Of a DNA stretch of 64,000 bases, positions 54,608-63,134 are shown piece by piece. The DNA is from Endozoicomonas_A sp049275935 (GTDB lineage: Bacteria > Pseudomonadota > Gammaproteobacteria > Pseudomonadales > Endozoicomonadaceae), in assembly GCF_049275935.1 (NCBI RefSeq), contig NZ_CP184830.1, forward strand, positions 4,836,001-4,900,000. Direction: 5' to 3'. Made by a program: the position numbers and the translations under genes. The notes under the pieces are model-generated. The model ran no database searches and had not been told where the DNA came from. It saw only the letters and a list, made by a program, of their open reading frames with translations. How positions within the stretch are numbered: position 1 is the first letter of the stretch; each line of letters starts with the position of its first letter.

Positions 54608-56053
54608 ATGATCCGGACACTTAAAGCTCTGTTGTTGTCGTCTGTCACGCTGGTATCCTCACTGAATTCACATGCTGAGGAAACCCTGGTATTTCAGCTT
54701 GGAGCTGTCAATAGTGACGGTAATGCAGTTGTTATCGAAAGCAGGCCAGGCAGCAAGGCCTGGAAAACGGTTTTTAATGGTAACCTTCCCGGTTGTCTTA
54801 TGAATGAATTTACCAATATCCCTCTAACCGGAAAAACCATGGCTCATCATCACAGTCTGAGTTCATTCCATAAGCCTCTGGGAAATAACCGGTTTGCTTT
54901 TGGTTGTTCCAACGGTTTGGTATTTGTTGGGGGCGAAGGAGAGGAGTCTTTCTCAATCGATTCTCCATCACCAAATCTTGGTTTCTTCAATTTATCCTAT
55001 GCCAACTCGCCTGTTTATCTGGCGCATAGTGCTGAATTTAACCAGCGCTATAAGAAAAACTGGTTGTTTGCCGCTCAGCATGGACATCTGTTTATCATCG
55101 ATATTGACAAGAAAGAGCTGGTGACAGTACCGGGCTGGGAACACCGAACCTACCTTCCAATGGAAGATTTCCGCAAGGGGGTTGATCACTCCAAACCCAT
55201 GACCGGGCTGGATATTTACCAGGATAATGAAGGAACTTTCCATGTACTGGGTATCATGCAAAGAAATCTGAAGAAATCTGAGAGTTATTACTCCAGAGCG
55301 CTCCTGCAAAGTGTCAACCTCAATAATGGCAAGCCTGCCAGCCGTTGGGATGATATAAAAGATGAACCGATCAATGCGAAAGGGGATGGTCTCTTACAGT
55401 TCGGCGAAACCAACTATATAACGAGCGATATGTTAGAAATACACGCTCTTGTGCCTTCCACTTTGAGAGGAGACTTCAGTGGCCTTAATGTTGACCCTTA
55501 CACCCGTTCAATGGTGCTCAGAGGCAAGCATCACAAGTTGGTCGTTGTTCGATACCCTGTAGAGCCCGTGAGCATGGCCTATATTGGTGCCTGGGGAAAA
55601 GCGGTGAGCTTGGAAATACTGGATGGCAAAGAACCACCGCTGCTTGAAGATGGTTATCCCAAAACATTCAGAGTGACCCACGACTTTCAGGATAAATCTG
55701 ATTTACTGCCAGCCACTAAAGAGAAGAAGAAGCGTTATGCGCATCATCATATGATCAGCATGAAAAAGGGCATTATCTATTCTGCAGAAGCGGACTTTGA
55801 AGGTTTTGGGCAGTTCGTCTATCAATGCGATACCGGTTTGACCTCTGGAGAAGCCTGGACAAAAGGTGCCTGGATAGAGCCCAGGCAATGCCAGTGGGAA
55901 AAAGCTTCTGCGCACTACACGCGGCCCGACAAGCTGGAGGGGCTGAGCTATCCATTAAACGGATTAAACTATTTTCATTCTTTTACTACCCGGTTGGTGG
56001 ATGAGAAAGGCCTTGTTGATCCTAACCTCCCTGATTCAAGGGATGAACTCTAA
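54608..56053 (+). CDS. Secreted protein of unknown function, paralogue 2, ending RDEL
   Basis: 481 aa from the ATG at 54608, which has an excellent ribosome site (AAGGAGG). It is highly similar along its whole length to the gene at 52841, with a signal peptide MIRTLKALLLSSVTLVSSLN, then SHAEE. The most divergent parts are a central segment around residues 255-285 and the stretch just before the C-terminus. There this copy has NLPDSRDEL where the first has NDPKPRDEL, shortened by about 10 residues. RDEL itself is kept. Function unknown; secretion to the periplasm is well supported, export beyond that is not. Confidence 0.75.
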   Translation: MIRTLKALLLSSVTLVSSLNSHAEETLVFQLGAVNSDGNAVVIESRPGSKAWKTVFNGNLPGCLMNEFTNIPLTGKTMAHHHSLSSFHKPLGNNRFAFGCSNGLVFVGGEGEESFSIDSPSPNLGFFNLSYANSPVYLAHSAEFNQRYKKNWLFAAQHGHLFIIDIDKKELVTVPGWEHRTYLPMEDFRKGVDHSKPMTGLDIYQDNEGTFHVLGIMQRNLKKSESYYSRALLQSVNLNNGKPASRWDDIKDEPINAKGDGLLQFGETNYITSDMLEIHALVPSTLRGDFSGLNVDPYTRSMVLRGKHHKLVVVRYPVEPVSMAYIGAWGKAVSLEILDGKEPPLLEDGYPKTFRVTHDFQDKSDLLPATKEKKKRYAHHHMISMKKGIIYSAEADFEGFGQFVYQCDTGLTSGEAWTKGAWIEPRQCQWEKASAHYTRPDKLEGLSYPLNGLNYFHSFTTRLVDEKGLVDPNLPDSRDEL

Positions 56054-56122
56054 CAAGGCTGGGGGCGCTCTTATGGCCAATAGGCAATGCAATCGTACTT
56101 GCGCAAAAAAACAGGAAATATG

Positions 56123-56905
56123 ATGAACATATCATCTAGCACAAACACTGTGTTTCGCCCCGAAAAAACCGTGAACAACAATAGTCCAGAGGAAAACAGC
56201 AACACCTCATTTGCCGGTAAAAAAACAGGCCATGCAAAAACTGTCAGGGTTTATATAAAGGATTCGTTTATACAGACACATCAGTCATTAATAAATCCCT
56301 CTATTACCAACAAAACAACCCTCCATAGCTTTGAAATCGGAGGCAGAGCTTTTGGCTCATTTTGTGATGAGGGCGCTAATGAGTACATAAGATCACTTTT
56401 TCAAGACAAAGATGACGATATTTCTTTTGTTGTCAAAGAGCAGGACGACATTGAGCGTGAATATCACCCTCCGGCTCTCTGGGGAAAACGATTTGTTCAG
56501 TGGATTTCACTAGGGGCCAATTACTGTACGACTTGCGAAGACGATAAGGATCAGCTTCCATCATGTCATCAGTTCGAACATTTCTTGCACTGCGGAGTAA
56601 AAAAATTCTCTATTAAAAACGTTATAACCTGTTACAACGAAGCAATAGTCACTGATATAAAAACAGTTAAGCCATTCAGCTATCTAAACTTGGCAGATAC
56701 CTTTACACAAGAGTGGATTCATTCCACGACCTACATAGACTCCGGTTTCTGCATCGGTATGTTTGGCACAGGTGGTCCTATTGCTATCCAGACTGTTGAA
56801 AACTCTTTATTACACTGGAGCAACAAGGACTGTGAAAGCCCCAGGTCAATTACGTTACGGACTGGTTTATTGTGCGCGGGCAGTAATTTTGCAACATTCA
56901 CCTGA
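56123..56905 (+). CDS. Unknown protein with MNISS N-terminus
   Basis: A 260-aa protein; either of two adjacent ATGs (56120, 56123) after ACAGGAAAT may start it. It begins MNISSSTNTVFRPEKTVNNN, Ser/Asn-rich and without a Sec signal, much like the start of the bZIP-like protein. The body is rich in Cys (YCTTCEDDKDQLPSCHQFEH, FLHCGVKK) and aromatic residues, and no known domain is apparent. CxxC and Cys-His spacing might bind a metal. It is AT-rich relative to its neighbours. A 9-bp hairpin lies just after the stop. Confidence 0.6.
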   Translation: MNISSSTNTVFRPEKTVNNNSPEENSNTSFAGKKTGHAKTVRVYIKDSFIQTHQSLINPSITNKTTLHSFEIGGRAFGSFCDEGANEYIRSLFQDKDDDISFVVKEQDDIEREYHPPALWGKRFVQWISLGANYCTTCEDDKDQLPSCHQFEHFLHCGVKKFSIKNVITCYNEAIVTDIKTVKPFSYLNLADTFTQEWIHSTTYIDSGFCIGMFGTGGPIAIQTVENSLLHWSNKDCESPRSITLRTGLLCAGSNFATFT

Positions 56906-56906
56906 A

Positions 56907-56928
56907 AGCGAGGCGACGCCTCGCTTCT
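56907..56928 (+). terminator. Hairpin after the MNISS gene
   Basis: AAGCGAGGC and GCCTCGCTT form a perfect 9-bp stem with a 3-nt loop two bases after the stop. No T-run follows, so termination is uncertain. Confidence 0.4.
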
Positions 56929-57019
56929 CCCCTGAAAAGCGGACTCTGCAGCGCGAGATAGGTATGGGTTCCCACGCTCCTTCAGAGCCCAGTATTTCAC
57001 TAGCCCGGAAAGGGGGTAA

Positions 57020-58492
57020 ATGATGAAGATTACCCATAAGAACGAGGTCAAACACAGTCTGAAGCCCAGTTCACACCCCTATCTAAGCGGTGCCTGGACT
57101 CCCAATTTCACGGAATTCACGGCCTGTGATATGGAGGTTATTGGGGAAATACCGACCGATATAGACGGCGTATATGTAAGAAATACTGAAAACCCTGTGC
57201 AGGAACCCATCGGTCATTACCACCCTTTTGATGCTGACGGCATGATTCATGCGATGTCATTTCGCGATGGAAAGGCTGAATACAGTAACCGCTTTGTTCG
57301 CACCAAGGGGTTTGTCGCCGAGCAGGAGGCCGGAGAAGCGCTTTGGGCTGGTTTTATCAATGACCACAAGATGTCGAAGCGCCCGGGGGTTGGTGCTCAG
57401 GGCAGTTCGAAAGATGGTTCATCAACGGACGTGGTGGTTCACGCAGGCAAGATCATTTCCACATTTTGGCAATGCGGTGACGGTTATCAGCTGGACCCCT
57501 ATACCCTTGAACAGTTGGGCACAGTTAGCTGGGCACCCATTGATGGGATATCTGCCCATCCGAAAGTCGATGAAAAGACGGGTGAGATGCTGTTCTTCAA
57601 TTATTCCAGGTATCCACCTTATCAACACTACGGTGTCGTTAATCGTGACGGCAAGTTGGTGCACTTCACACCGGTGCCGCTACCCGGTCCCCGCTTGCCC
57701 CATGACATGGCATTCTCTGAAAACTACTCGATTTTTGCCGACCTGCCACTGTTTTGGGACCCCGTGCTGCTGGAAGACAATATTCACTTCCCTTGCTATT
57801 ACCCTGAGTTGCCTTCGCGATTTTCTATCATTCCCAGGTTCGGTAACGAGAAAGACATTGTTCAGTTTGAAGCAAAGCCGACTTATGTTTTGCACTGGCT
57901 TAATGCCTACGAAGAGGGTGATGAAGTTATTCTGGAAGGATATTTTCAGGAAAACCCCAATCCGGATCCCATCCCTGGCTTGCCCAAAGGCGCTGGTAAA
58001 CTGATGGCTCAGCTGGCCCTGAATCATCTTCAGCCGAAGCTGTATCGCTGGCGATTTAACCTGGTAACAGGTGAGGTTGTTGAGGGCAGGTTGGATGATC
58101 GGGATCTGGAATTCGGCACGTTTAATCAACAGTACGCTGGCCAGAAATCTCGATTCGTGTATTCCGTTTGGGGTGAGCCCGATATGTTTATTTTCTCAGG
58201 CATTGTCAAGCATGATACTCAGACCGGTGAGTCCTGGAGCCTGCCCTTTGGTGAACAGCGCTTTGGCAGTGAAGCGCCCTTTGTACCGCGTATCAACGCG
58301 AAAGATGAAGACGACGGTTACCTGGTGACCTTCATTACGGATATGAATGAAAACCGTTCGGAGTGTGTGTTGATCGATGCCAGAGATTTAGAAGCAGGAG
58401 CCCTTTGCCGCATTGTGCTTCCGCACCGTATCAGTAGTGGTACCCACGCTACCTGGGCTGACGGACCAACGATTAGATCGTATCAAAAATAG
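57020..58492 (+). CDS. Carotenoid cleavage oxygenase family protein
   Basis: A 490-aa seven-bladed propeller enzyme of the CCD/RPE65 family, which uses a non-haem Fe2+ held by four histidines to cut carotenoids, apocarotenoids or stilbene-like double bonds. All four His motifs are visible: AHPKVD, PHDMAF, LHWLNAYEEGDEV and GTHATW. The N-terminal YLSGAWTPNFTE and DGVYVRNTENP also fit the family. No carotenoid synthesis genes are near, so the substrate could come from diet or host. A second ATG at 57023 is equally usable; GGGGGTAA precedes. Confidence 0.9.
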   Translation: MMKITHKNEVKHSLKPSSHPYLSGAWTPNFTEFTACDMEVIGEIPTDIDGVYVRNTENPVQEPIGHYHPFDADGMIHAMSFRDGKAEYSNRFVRTKGFVAEQEAGEALWAGFINDHKMSKRPGVGAQGSSKDGSSTDVVVHAGKIISTFWQCGDGYQLDPYTLEQLGTVSWAPIDGISAHPKVDEKTGEMLFFNYSRYPPYQHYGVVNRDGKLVHFTPVPLPGPRLPHDMAFSENYSIFADLPLFWDPVLLEDNIHFPCYYPELPSRFSIIPRFGNEKDIVQFEAKPTYVLHWLNAYEEGDEVILEGYFQENPNPDPIPGLPKGAGKLMAQLALNHLQPKLYRWRFNLVTGEVVEGRLDDRDLEFGTFNQQYAGQKSRFVYSVWGEPDMFIFSGIVKHDTQTGESWSLPFGEQRFGSEAPFVPRINAKDEDDGYLVTFITDMNENRSECVLIDARDLEAGALCRIVLPHRISSGTHATWADGPTIRSYQK

Positions 58493-58745
58493 CAGGGGCT
58501 TTTGAGCCAGAGAGTGTTTTTATCTGACCGACCTGACAAAAGATCATGAACCTGACCGGAAAGACACCTGAGAGCAATCTGGAGAAGGGTATTCAGATGT
58601 GCTCCGGCTGGCAGACCAGTCAATATTGATGGTCTGGTCAGATAAGAAAGCGCTCTGGTGCTCTGTACGGATGACGATGCAACACTCCCGGTGGTACACT
58701 GCGTCCCCTTGAACGAATTCTGGAGGTGTCAGAACGGCATTTCCA

Positions 58746-59891
58746 GTGTCTACGGGAGAGAACAGGTTGTTGTCCAAATCCTATAAGTGGTCACTGTTGA
58801 TCGGCTTAATTCTTCTGGCTGCTGGCTTTTATGCTCTGTCTTTGCGTCCTACCCTGAAGCATATAAAGGGTGAGACCATGGGCACTACCTACAGTATTAC
58901 TTACGTTTCAACGCCTTTTTCCCATTCGACAGGGAGTGTTAAAAAGCAGGTGGATAGGCTGCTGGAAGAGATCAACGACAGCATGTCTACATACCGTGAA
59001 GACTCCGAGTTGATGCAATTCAACCGCGCCGAAATCGGGAAGCCATTCAAGGCTTCCGATGAGCTGGTGGATCTTGTCGAGAGAAGTCTGGTGGTTTCCC
59101 GCATGTCGGATGGTGCCTACGATGTGACTGTGGGTCCTCTGGTAAATCTGTGGGGTTTTGGCCCTTCCGATGCCAGCAGGCAAGCCTCACAAAGTAAAGA
59201 AGAATCGTCCGGTTCCGGTGATAAAAAAGCTCCGGAATACATAGAATGGATGATCAATAATTATCCGGCTGAACTGCCTTCTGATGAAGAGATTGCTGCA
59301 GCTCAGGCTAAAGTGGGTTATCAGGCGGTTATCGCAGATACCCGAAACGATGAGCTGACCCGAACCAAAGACGTCTTTGTGGATCTCAGCTCCATTGCCA
59401 AAGGTTATGGTGTCGACAAAGTGGCTTATCTGCTCAAGTCAGAAGGCATCAACAGTTATCTGGTTGAGATTGGTGGTGAGGTCATAGTCGGTGACCCTAA
59501 ACCGGATGGCTCTCTCTGGAAGTTGGGTATCCGTGGTCCAGCTATGATCGGCAGTAATCCGGCCCTGATTGTTGAGCTGGAAAACAGGGCCATGGCGACA
59601 TCGGGCGACTACCTGAATTATTTTGAAGTGGATGGCCAGAAGTATTCCCATACGATCAATCCCCGAACCGGCCATCCTGAAATGGGGCGTCTGGCCGAAG
59701 TGGCTGTGATTGAGGATAATGCTGCTGAGGCTGATGCACTGGCCACCCTGTTTATGGTTTTAGGTGATAAAGAAGGTCTGAAGCTGGCCAACAGGGAGGG
59801 AATCTCAGCCTACTTCACCTATCATACTGAAAAGGGTTTTGAAGCGGTCAGCAGTGATGCATTCAAACCCTTTCTGCCAGAACAGAATTGA
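58746..59891 (+). CDS. apbE: FAD:protein FMN transferase ApbE
   Basis: A 381-aa membrane-anchored periplasmic enzyme (hydrophobic helix at about residues 16-34). It transfers FMN from FAD to Thr in SGAT motifs, here those of NqrB and NqrC. GETMGTTYSITY, VDLSSIAKGYGVDKVA, EIGGEVIVG and YSHTINPRTGHP are the family's flavin and Mg2+ sites. A Ser/Gly-rich insert of about 25 residues lies near residue 145. It is next to nqrM as usual but 22 kb from nqrF. Confidence 0.95.
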   Translation: MSTGENRLLSKSYKWSLLIGLILLAAGFYALSLRPTLKHIKGETMGTTYSITYVSTPFSHSTGSVKKQVDRLLEEINDSMSTYREDSELMQFNRAEIGKPFKASDELVDLVERSLVVSRMSDGAYDVTVGPLVNLWGFGPSDASRQASQSKEESSGSGDKKAPEYIEWMINNYPAELPSDEEIAAAQAKVGYQAVIADTRNDELTRTKDVFVDLSSIAKGYGVDKVAYLLKSEGINSYLVEIGGEVIVGDPKPDGSLWKLGIRGPAMIGSNPALIVELENRAMATSGDYLNYFEVDGQKYSHTINPRTGHPEMGRLAEVAVIEDNAAEADALATLFMVLGDKEGLKLANREGISAYFTYHTEKGFEAVSSDAFKPFLPEQN

Positions 59892-60046
59892 GTGATGACC
59901 AGGCCGATAACCCTGGCTGCCATTGCAAACGACAGAGCACTTATTGCAATGAAAAACTGTCATATAAAATTAACAGTGCCCGAGCGGTGCTAGATAAATA
60001 AGAGTGTTTTCTTTAGCTACGGGCCTCTTCTCAGGAGGGCAATATC

Positions 60047-60292
60047 ATGACACTGATGCTGATTACATTTGGAATCTTTTTGCTACTGATGGCCCTGATG
60101 GCCATTGGTGTAATTGTTGCCAACAAGCCGATCAAGGGGTCCTGTGGTGGTTTGAGCACCCTTGGCCTGAAGGATGGCTGCATGATCTGTGGCGGTGGGG
60201 ACAAGAACGATCCTTTCTCTGAAGGTCAGCATAGGGATATGGAGCATCTGTTTTACGATGCGACTGCCGAAAAGACTGTTAAGAAGAGTTGA
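60047..60292 (+). CDS. nqrM: NqrM, Na+-NQR iron-centre maturation protein
   Basis: An 81-aa membrane protein (formerly DUF539) with one N-terminal helix (about residues 3-27). The four conserved cysteines sit in SCGGLSTLGLKDGCMICGG. NqrM supplies iron for the NqrD/NqrE cysteine centre. AGGAGGGC precedes the ATG. It follows apbE by 155 bp and precedes sthA, the order found in Pseudomonas. Confidence 0.95.
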   Translation: MTLMLITFGIFLLLMALMAIGVIVANKPIKGSCGGLSTLGLKDGCMICGGGDKNDPFSEGQHRDMEHLFYDATAEKTVKKS

Positions 60293-60540
60293 TTTGCTCT
60301 CTGAACGGGCTTTCTGCTCTGCAGGAAGAGTGCGAGCAATATCCGGAAAAAACCGGAGTTTCCCAATACGGATGACCGATTGTTTCTGTATTGAAGGTTA
60401 AGAGGCTGTTCCCTTAAAGTTTGTGGGCAGCCTCTGAGAAAATTAATAAAAATATGGGAGCCTTGCAGTGTCATGAACCTCTGGGCACAGAGTTCATGAC
60501 CTGATGCAATGCTGCCCGGATCGCTTTGAGGGGTTAAAGG

Positions 60541-61935
60541 ATGGGTGTAAGTCACTACGATCTGGTTGTGCTGGGTTCCGGGCCGTCGGGCGAAGGGGCG
60601 GCAATGAATGCTGTCAAGCTGGGCAAGAAGGTTGCAGTCGTTGAGCAGAATGCCTTTGTAGGTGGTAACTGTACCCATCTGGGTACCATACCTTCCAAGT
60701 CTCTGCGGCACTCAGTCAAACAGATCATGGACTTCAATACCAATCCCATGTTCCGTGAAATTGGTGAGCCCCGCTGGTTCAGTTTTCCCAAGGTTTTGAA
60801 AACGGCTGAACGCGTCATTCAGAAGCAGGTGCAGTCCCGCACCTTATATTATGCCCGAAACCGGATTGATCTTTATTTTGGCCATGCCTCCTTTGTTGAC
60901 GAGCATACTATTGAGGTTCAGCAGGATAATGGCCATGTCGAAAAACTTCACGGGTCCAATATTCTGATTGCCACCGGCTCCCGTCCTTACCAGCCTGCAG
61001 ATGTTAACTTCCGTCATCCACGGATTCACGACAGTGATTCTATTCTTCAGCTAACCACTACTCCACGCCGGATGATCATTTATGGAGCGGGTGTTATCGG
61101 TTCCGAGTATGCCTCCATTTTCTCTGGTCTGGGTGTGCTGGTGGATCTGGTGGATACCCGTGATCGTCTGCTCTCTTTTCTGGATAAGGAGATTTCCGAT
61201 GCTCTGGGCTACCAGCTGCGGAAAATGAACGTCATTATTCGTCACAATGAAGAATACCAGAAAGTGGAAATGCTGGATGACGGCGTAGTGATGCACCTGA
61301 AATCAGGCAAGAAGCTGAAAGCGGATATTCTATTGTGGGCCAATGGCAGAACGGGCAATACTCAGGATATGGGCCTTGAACTGATAGGTCTGAAGCCGAA
61401 CAGCCGCGGACAGCTGTCTGTTAATGAGAATTATCAGACAGAGATTGATCATATCTATGCAGCGGGCGATGTGATTGGCTGGCCCAGCCTGGCCAGTGCC
61501 GCTTATGATCAGGGCAGGTCCGCCGCAGGTAATATGGAAAATATCGGGCAGTGGCGTTTTGTCAACGAAGTACCGACCGGTATCTATACCATTCCGGAAA
61601 TCAGCTCGCTGGGTAAAACCGAAGAAGAGTTGACAGCTGCTGCTGTGCCCTATGAAGTGGGCAAAGCTTTCTTCTCGAGGCTGGCCCGGGCCCAGATTAC
61701 CGGCGAAACAGTGGGTATGCTAAAAATCCTGTTCCACCGCGAGACCGGTGAAGTGCTGGGTATCCATTGTTTTGGTGACCAGGCATCGGAGATCGTACAC
61801 ATCGGTCAGGCTGTGATGTCCCAAAAAGGGGAAGCTAACAATATCCGCTACTTCCTGAACACCACATTCAACTATCCCACTATGGCCGAAGCCTACCGTG
61901 TGGCTACTCTGGATGGTTTGAACCGTTTGTTCTGA
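60541..61935 (+). CDS. sthA: Soluble pyridine nucleotide transhydrogenase
   Basis: A 464-aa cytosolic FAD enzyme balancing NADPH and NADH. The FAD-binding VVLGSGPSGEGAAMNA and the NAD(P) fold around IYGAGVIGSEYASIFSGLG are clear. As in other Sth proteins the redox disulfide of lipoamide dehydrogenases is lost: NCTHLGTIPSKSLRH keeps only one Cys. It closes the apbE-nqrM-sthA run. Confidence 0.95.
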   Translation: MGVSHYDLVVLGSGPSGEGAAMNAVKLGKKVAVVEQNAFVGGNCTHLGTIPSKSLRHSVKQIMDFNTNPMFREIGEPRWFSFPKVLKTAERVIQKQVQSRTLYYARNRIDLYFGHASFVDEHTIEVQQDNGHVEKLHGSNILIATGSRPYQPADVNFRHPRIHDSDSILQLTTTPRRMIIYGAGVIGSEYASIFSGLGVLVDLVDTRDRLLSFLDKEISDALGYQLRKMNVIIRHNEEYQKVEMLDDGVVMHLKSGKKLKADILLWANGRTGNTQDMGLELIGLKPNSRGQLSVNENYQTEIDHIYAAGDVIGWPSLASAAYDQGRSAAGNMENIGQWRFVNEVPTGIYTIPEISSLGKTEEELTAAAVPYEVGKAFFSRLARAQITGETVGMLKILFHRETGEVLGIHCFGDQASEIVHIGQAVMSQKGEANNIRYFLNTTFNYPTMAEAYRVATLDGLNRLF

Positions 61936-61950
61936 GTATCTCCAACCTGC

Positions 61951-62115
61951 TAGGAGCCTGACCGAGAATAGCGCCCGTAGCGAGGACGACAGAAAATTGA
62001 GGATGAAAATTCGGTTTTGTGAGGAGAATAGCGAGCTATTTGACGAACAAAAGCGGATTTTCAGACCAATTTGCTGCCGCCGCAGTAGGGCAGTCTATTC
62101 TCGGTCAGGCTCCTA
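61951..62115. repeat. 165-bp inverted-repeat element (family B)
   Basis: Perfect 20-bp terminal inverted repeats, TAGGAGCCTGACCGAGAATA and its exact complement, enclose 125 bp. Inside, GAAAATTCGGTTTTGT and ACAAAAGCGGATTTTC form a second, nearly perfect pair, so the whole can fold as a long hairpin. No coding capacity. It lies between sthA and the ion channel gene and may also stop both convergent transcripts. Confidence 0.85.
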
Positions 62116-62144
62116 GGCTAAACAGTCTGGCAGAGACCCGATGA

Positions 62145-62951
62145 TTAGCTTTTCTTTTGCAGGAGGCATTTGATTTCGGTCAGCTGTTGCTGCAAATCTT
62201 CAAGGTTGGGTTGACCCTCATTCTTAATAGCTTCTTCTTCACTGCGCACCTTTTGACGCTCTTCCTCCAGAACGTTGACGACAATACCAATGATCATGTT
62301 CAGAAAGGCGAAGGTCGTGAAGAAAATAAAACTGAGATAGTAGGCCCAGCTCAGTGGGTAGACAGCCATGGTTTCATACATGACATCGGTCCAGTCTTCG
62401 AAAGTCATGACCCTGAACAGGGTCAGCATACTGATGGAGATATTACCCCAGAGTTCAGGATTGATATTCAGGAAGAAGGTGCTGCCAACAGCGGCGTAGA
62501 TATAAAAAATGATGAACATCAGCAACATGACATAACCCAGTTGTGGCAGAGCTTTCAGCAGTGAGTTCAGTAGCAGTCGAAGCTCGGGGATGACAGATAT
62601 CATCCGCAGTACCCGGAAAATTCTGATTAATCGACCCACAAGAGCCATCTCGGTATCGCTGACCGGGATCAGGCTGACGATCACAATCAGGGTGTCAAAG
62701 AGATTCCAGCCGGACTTGAAGAAATTCTTTTTGTTCTCTTCGCCAAAAAAGCGGATCAGTATTTCCACCAGAAAAAAGAGTGTAATACCGACGTCCAGCA
62801 CGCTGATAGTGCCTTCAAGGTACGGTGGCAGCTTATAAGTCTTCGCGCCAATGACCAGGGCAGAGAAGATGATGATACTAACGACAAAGAGCTCAAATAT
62901 CTTGTTGGAGCGTATGGCGTTGAAGCGAGCCTGTAAATCGCTGTTTTTCAT
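62145..62951 (-). CDS. One-domain voltage-gated cation channel
   Basis: A 268-aa six-helix channel of the bacterial NaV type. The S4 voltage sensor has R107, R110, R113 and R116 at every third position. The pore loop filter is TFEDWTD at residues 183-189, and S6 runs through LNMIIGIVVNVLEE. A C-terminal coiled coil (about 225-268) would tetramerise it. The filter has acidic residues at the same three positions as the Ca2+-selective CavAb variant of NavAb, so Ca2+ permeation is likely (inference). It is convergent with sthA across the repeat element. Confidence 0.88.
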   Translation of the reverse strand: MKNSDLQARFNAIRSNKIFELFVVSIIIFSALVIGAKTYKLPPYLEGTISVLDVGITLFFLVEILIRFFGEENKKNFFKSGWNLFDTLIVIVSLIPVSDTEMALVGRLIRIFRVLRMISVIPELRLLLNSLLKALPQLGYVMLLMFIIFYIYAAVGSTFFLNINPELWGNISISMLTLFRVMTFEDWTDVMYETMAVYPLSWAYYLSFIFFTTFAFLNMIIGIVVNVLEEERQKVRSEEEAIKNEGQPNLEDLQQQLTEIKCLLQKKS

Positions 62952-63049
62952 GGTTTGGTTACGATTAAAAAGGGCGGGTTGACTGCCCCGGATGCGACTG
63001 CACCGGGCTATGTTTTAATTTTAAGGCAGTTATTCTACCGTGAATAACA

Positions 63050-63072
63050 TTGCCTCCCCAAGAGGGAGGCAA
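63050..63072 (-). terminator. Terminator-like hairpin after codA
   Basis: TTGCCTCCC / GGGAGGCAA 9-bp stem with a 5-nt loop, about 60 bp beyond the codA stop. The T-run (six T after a 3-base gap) is on the plus strand, so direction is ambiguous. Confidence 0.5.
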
Positions 63073-63134
63073 GTATTTTTTCAGCAGGCAGATTCTAAGT
63101 ATCTGCTTCTCCTGGTGTCTATCAGATAAAAAGC

